From positions 16,639 through 80,638 of the forward strand of contig CADAUZ010000019.1 in NCBI GenBank assembly GCA_902791215.1: DNA of 64,000 nucleotides, written 5' to 3'. This DNA is from Oscillospiraceae bacterium (lineage in GTDB: Bacteria; Bacillota; Clostridia; Oscillospirales; Oscillospiraceae). The translations under genes were made by a program, and so were the position numbers. Numbering within the stretch: the stretch's first letter is position 1; every line of letters starts with the position of its first letter. Shown piece by piece: positions 60,620-64,000 of this stretch. The notes under the pieces were generated by a model, which worked only from the letters and a program-made list of their open reading frames with translations, searched no databases and had not been told where the DNA came from.

Positions 60620-61459
60620 ATGAAACGTGCATCGAAAATCTACACGGCGCTGATCATGGTCTTCCTGTTTGCGCCGATGGTGATCCTGCTGGTCTTCTCC
60701 TTCAACGAGGCAAAGAGCCTGTCGGTCTTCTCCGGCTTCTCCCTCAAATGGTACAGGGAGCTGTTCCGCGATGAAGAGACGCTCAAGGCTGTGGTCAATA
60801 CGCTGGTGCTCGCGGTCCTGGCAGCCCTCATCTCCACGGTGATGGGCACCGCCGCCGCCGTCGGCATGAACAAGCTGCGCAATAAGGTCCTGCGCACCGC
60901 CATGGACAGCGTGACCAACATCCCCATGATAAACCCCGATATCATCACCGGCATCTCCCTGATGCTCATGTTTGTCTTCGTGGGCAGATTATTCGGCGCG
61001 GCTACCAGCCTGAACTTCGCCACCATGCTCCTGGCCCACATCACCTTCTGCCTGCCCTATGTGATTTTGCAGGTGCTGCCCAAGCTCCAGCAGATGGACA
61101 AGGCCCTGCCCGAGGCGGCGATGGATCTGGGCTGCACGCCTCTGCGCGCCTTTTTCAAGGCGGAGCTGCCCGAGATCATGCCCGGCGTCATCACCGGCAT
61201 GATCATGGCCTTTACCCTGTCGCTCGATGATTTCGTCATCAGCTACTTCACCTCCGGCAACGGCTTCCAGACCCTGCCGATCCGCATCTACAACATGACC
61301 AAGAAAACCGTCACCCCGAAGATGTACGCCCTTGCGACCATCATCTTCTTTGTGATCCTGACGCTGCTGCTCATCTCCAACCTCTATGACGAGGAGACTG
61401 TACAGAAGCGCCGGGAAGCCAGAGCAAATAAAAAGAACGCCAAGGAGGCAAGAACATGA
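60620..61459 (+). CDS. potC: Spermidine/putrescine ABC transporter permease PotC
   Basis: The 279-residue protein has six predicted helices and the EAA motif EAAMDLGCTPLRAFFKAELPEIMPG. It pairs with PotB. AAGGAGGGGAG precedes the ATG, 12 bases after potB. Its stop overlaps the potD start (ATGA). The C-terminus is lysine-rich (RREARANKKNAK). Confidence 0.92.
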   Translation: MKRASKIYTALIMVFLFAPMVILLVFSFNEAKSLSVFSGFSLKWYRELFRDEETLKAVVNTLVLAVLAALISTVMGTAAAVGMNKLRNKVLRTAMDSVTNIPMINPDIITGISLMLMFVFVGRLFGAATSLNFATMLLAHITFCLPYVILQVLPKLQQMDKALPEAAMDLGCTPLRAFFKAELPEIMPGVITGMIMAFTLSLDDFVISYFTSGNGFQTLPIRIYNMTKKTVTPKMYALATIIFFVILTLLLISNLYDEETVQKRREARANKKNAKEART

Positions 61460-62595
61460 AAAGATTCACCGCTCTTGCAGCAGCTGTCATGCTGCTGTGC
61501 ACCCTCATCCTCACCGGCTGCGGCGGAGGCGGCAGCACCGGCGACAGCGGCAGCGGCAATAAGACCCTCACCCTGAATGTCTACAACTGGGGCGAGTATA
61601 TCTCCGACGGCTCGGAGGATTCCTTCAACACCGTGCGTGAGTTCGAGAAGTGGTACGAGGAGACCTACAAGCAGAAGGTCAAGGTCAACTACACCACCTT
61701 CGCCAGCAACGAGGATATGTACGCCAAGCTCTCCAGCGGCGCCGTTTCCTTCGACGTGGTCATCCCCTCCGACTACATGATCGCCCGCATGCGCGAAGAG
61801 AACATGCTGCTCGAGCTGGATTTCAACAACATCCCCAACTATCAGAACATCGACGAGAGCTTCCGCAGCCTGTACTACGATCCCGACAACAAGTACACCG
61901 TGCCCTACACCTATGGCGTAGTGGGCGTGATCTACAATGCAAACGCCGTGGATGAAGCCGATGTCGGTGGCTGGGACCTGCTGTGGAATGACAAGTACAA
62001 GGGCAACATCCTCCAGTTCAATAACCCCCGCGATGCCTTCGGCACCGCCCAGTTCAAGCTGGGCCTGGACCCCAACGACACCGATCATGCCTCCTGGGAC
62101 CAGGCCCTTGCCGAGCTCAAGAAGCAGGCCCCCCTGGTCAAGAGCTATGTCATGGATGAGATCTACAACATGATGGAGTCCGGCGAGGCTGCCATCGGCA
62201 CCTACTACGCCGGCGACTATTTCACCATGCTCGACGCTCAGGCCGAGGGCGTGGACCTCAAGTTCTACTATCCCGAGCGCACCAACTACTTTGTTGACGC
62301 CATGTGCATCCCCTCCTGCTGCCAGAACAAGGAGCTTGCCGAGCGCTTCATCAACTACATGCTCTCTCCCGAGCCCGCCATCGCCAATGCCGAGTTCATC
62401 TACTACGCCACCCCGAACTCCGTGGTGTACAAGGATGAGGGCTACATCGAAGAGATGGGCGAGGAGGCCATGGAGATCCTCTATCCCGACATTGAGAACT
62501 TCAGCGCCCTCTATAACGAGTACGCCTTCCGCAGTCTGGATCAGGCAATGCTCGATTATGTAAACTCCTTGTGGGAGACCCTGAAGATCAACTGA
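61456..62595 (+). CDS. potD: Spermidine/putrescine substrate-binding lipoprotein PotD
   Basis: The 379-residue protein has a lipoprotein signal (lipobox LTGC at about 19-22) and the extracellular solute-binding fold of PotD/PotF: LNVYNWGEYISDGS at the start of the mature domain, VVIPSDYMIARM, LDFNNIPNYQNID and VPYTYGVVGVIYNA. It captures spermidine or putrescine outside the membrane and delivers it to PotBC. The start overlaps potC. The specificity is inferred from the operon. Confidence 0.92.
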   Translation: MKRFTALAAAVMLLCTLILTGCGGGGSTGDSGSGNKTLTLNVYNWGEYISDGSEDSFNTVREFEKWYEETYKQKVKVNYTTFASNEDMYAKLSSGAVSFDVVIPSDYMIARMREENMLLELDFNNIPNYQNIDESFRSLYYDPDNKYTVPYTYGVVGVIYNANAVDEADVGGWDLLWNDKYKGNILQFNNPRDAFGTAQFKLGLDPNDTDHASWDQALAELKKQAPLVKSYVMDEIYNMMESGEAAIGTYYAGDYFTMLDAQAEGVDLKFYYPERTNYFVDAMCIPSCCQNKELAERFINYMLSPEPAIANAEFIYYATPNSVVYKDEGYIEEMGEEAMEILYPDIENFSALYNEYAFRSLDQAMLDYVNSLWETLKIN

Positions 62596-62693
62596 TACTA
62601 TTCCTTGATAAGAAGCTTTATTGGATTCCCGAGAGAAATTTGCGCCAGACTAGGCGAAGCCCGCAGAGCATAATGGAGATATATGGTCAAAAA

Positions 62694-62738
62694 ATATCGG
62701 GCGGATTCGTTGGATGCACCAGCGAATCCGCCCGATAT
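62694..62738. terminator. Bidirectional terminator after potD
   Basis: ATATCGGGCGGATTCG and CGAATCCGCCCGATAT form a perfect 16-bp stem with a 13-base loop between convergent genes. Confidence 0.8.
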
Positions 62739-62740
62739 CA

Positions 62741-63823
62741 TTATTCCTCCAAAATCGTGACGATCACGCCGTCGGGGCCGGTGAAGCTCATGCGGCGCTG
62801 ACCGGTGTAGGGGTCCTGCTCGAAGGGGCCGGTCTCCACATCGTGGGCCTTGAGCCGGTCCCGTATGCTCGGGAGGTTCCGGGCCGAGATACTCAGATAC
62901 TGCGTCGGCAGCTTGTCCGGGCGGTTGGAGCAGTGTACCTCCACCTGGGAGTTGCCCATCTCAAAGAGAAAGTCCGTGCCGAAGGAGTACTCCACCGTCA
63001 GCTGCTTGCGGGGCCGGAAGCCGAGCTTGGTCACATAGAAGAAGTAGACCGCGTCCTCGTCGGTGCCGAGCAGGGTGGTGCGGGAGAGCTTGATGCCGCG
63101 TGCAAAGGGGTAGAGGGCGCTGCGCCGCGCAGCCTTCCGCCAGCGGCGGTAGGTGAACAGCTCGCTGCGCCAGTCCGGGTGCGTCACTACATAGCCCACC
63201 GCGATGAACAGCAGCTGCCCGATGAGCCCCCCGAAGGTGTTGGAGAGCAGATCGTCCATGTCATAAAATCCGCGGCGGAATATGAGCTGCAGGTTTTCCG
63301 TGATGAAGGAGATCACAAAGCAGGCCAGTACCGGGCGGATGCCGGAGCGGGAGCGGAAGAACTCGAACACATAGGGCAGCAGATAGCCCATGGGGACATA
63401 GAGCATGATGTTCATGTATACCTGGGCGATATCCTCGAACTTGAGCACATACACATGGGAAAAGGCTTCCTGAATGCCGCCGCGAAAGAGCGTCACCAGA
63501 AAATCGGAGAGGCCGTAATCGGTGCTGATGGCGTTTTGCAGATCGACAAAGGGCGCGATGTGCACCAGATATTCCTCCGACGCCGAGCGGGAGAAAAACA
63601 CCAGATACGCGAACACCATCACATACACGAAGAATACCGCGAACAGGATCAGCTGCCTGATCTGCAGCAGCGCGTCGGCCTTGGGGTTGGTGCTCACGCC
63701 GTGGTGGAGGTTGAGGCCGAGCCTTGTGCAGATGCGCCTGTCCACCAGAGGCAGCACAAACACCAGCAGCATCACAAGCACTGTGACGATGATATTGGTG
63801 GACATTCGGTTGGCATTCAACAT
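62741..63823 (-). CDS. VanZ domain-glyoxalase-like fusion membrane protein
   Basis: The 360-residue protein has a VanZ-type membrane domain (helices at about 8-28, 55-78, 130-150, 160-178 and 200-220, with YMNIMLYVPMGYLLPY and FITENLQLIFRRGFYDMDDLLSNTFGG) and a soluble C-terminal part from ~240 that resembles a VOC/glyoxalase-bleomycin-resistance fold (LSISARNLPSIRDRLKAHDVETGPF and SFTGPDGVIVTILEE). The start at 63823 has GAGGGA nine bases upstream; TTG at 63844 is rejected. The linked domain may bind a small ligand; no function is known. Confidence 0.82.
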   Translation of the reverse strand: MLNANRMSTNIIVTVLVMLLVFVLPLVDRRICTRLGLNLHHGVSTNPKADALLQIRQLILFAVFFVYVMVFAYLVFFSRSASEEYLVHIAPFVDLQNAISTDYGLSDFLVTLFRGGIQEAFSHVYVLKFEDIAQVYMNIMLYVPMGYLLPYVFEFFRSRSGIRPVLACFVISFITENLQLIFRRGFYDMDDLLSNTFGGLIGQLLFIAVGYVVTHPDWRSELFTYRRWRKAARRSALYPFARGIKLSRTTLLGTDEDAVYFFYVTKLGFRPRKQLTVEYSFGTDFLFEMGNSQVEVHCSNRPDKLPTQYLSISARNLPSIRDRLKAHDVETGPFEQDPYTGQRRMSFTGPDGVIVTILEE

Positions 63824-64000
63824 GGCGGCAATTCCCTCGTACAAAGAATAAAAATACTATAACACAATTTCCCGGAAATAAACAGTACCGCGCGTAAAAA
63901 AGGGGCTGTGAAAAAAGTCAATTGACAGTGTAGGGGCCGACGCCCCCGGCGGCCCGAGCGGTACAGTCCAAAAATAAAGCAGAAAGCCCCCGGCGAAAAC
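63824..64000. other. Right-edge intergenic DNA with a GC-rich repeat
   Basis: No gene is visible to the end of the window. A TTGACA at 63922-63927 is followed by GGGGCCGACGCCCCCGGCGG, a self-complementary block of the kind seen in this clade's intergenic repeats. Confidence 0.4.

Noticed and set aside
62714..63862. A 382-residue plus-strand frame opposite the VanZ fusion
   Set aside because: It has no recognisable domain and mirrors the helices of the minus-strand gene.

Overview
The window is a dense, GC-rich (roughly 58-60% by eye) chromosomal segment from a low-GC-phylum Gram-positive anaerobe, most likely a gut member of the Oscillospirales/Oscillospiraceae (Clostridia). This rests on the rplU-rpmA-obg and rpsL-rpsG-fusA-tuf clusters, an HgdB-type dehydratase, CstA, a PotABCD importer, lipoproteins with Pro-Thr-Glu linkers, and many short palindromic intergenic repeats. 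No species is claimed. I see no rRNA, tRNA, CRISPR array, prophage or insertion sequence. There are 58 protein genes, one cut by the left edge and one (tuf) frameshifted.

Layout. 1-3.1 kb: a minus-strand envelope operon with two tandem paralogues of unknown function and a phosphodiester-glycosidase-domain protein. 3.3-4.7 kb: a small membrane protein and a DUF4160/DUF2442 pair resembling a toxin-antitoxin module. 4.8-7.9 kb: a membrane metallophosphoesterase and an acyl-CoA synthetase with an N-terminal STAS domain. 8-10.7 kb: a divergent pair sharing one palindromic -35 box, then two very small proteins. 10.7-14.3 kb: an MBOAT acyltransferase, an SGNH/DHHW-like partner and a GH25 lysozyme (cell-surface O-acylation and wall turnover). 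14.4-18.9 kb: PcrA helicase, probably translated from a leaderless mRNA, with DUF1653, CYTH and lipoprotein genes. 18.9-21.5 kb: rplU-rpmA-obgE-VanZ. 21.5-27 kb: DUF937, DUF3783, MATE exporter, D,D-carboxypeptidase and an AI-2E-family transporter. 27.1-31.7 kb: the str operon, in which tuf carries an apparent 11-base deletion. 31.7-35.3 kb: an amidohydrolase and an exopolysaccharide-initiating sugar transferase. 35.3-40.5 kb: a zinc-ribbon/NERD-like protein, a VWA/MoxR-type ATPase pair and a PH-like membrane protein. 40.7-45.8 kb: CstA, a diguanylate cyclase and a lipoprotein.

46-49.2 kb: two 2-hydroxyacyl-CoA dehydratase-family subunits with an unlisted 56-residue membrane protein. 49.2-53.8 kb: a HicA/DUF1902 toxin-antitoxin pair, a PTS EIIC-like permease, a J-domain/DUF5685/zinc-ribbon operon, and truA. 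53.9-58.2 kb: a secreted caspase-like (clan CD) protease and a secreted subtilase, both with BspA-type leucine-rich repeats. 58.2-62.7 kb: the potABCD polyamine importer behind an unusual leader of about 375 nt that holds two successive folded regions, each ending in a terminator-like hairpin. 62.7-63.8 kb: a VanZ domain fused to a glyoxalase-like domain.

The best candidates for something undescribed are the pot leader RNA, the paired LRR-caspase-like/LRR-subtilase locus, an AT-rich repeat with a 14-base period found in several intergenic gaps and inside truA, and the STAS-acyl-CoA synthetase fusion. All functions are inferred from sequence alone; domain names come from recognised motifs and were not searched.
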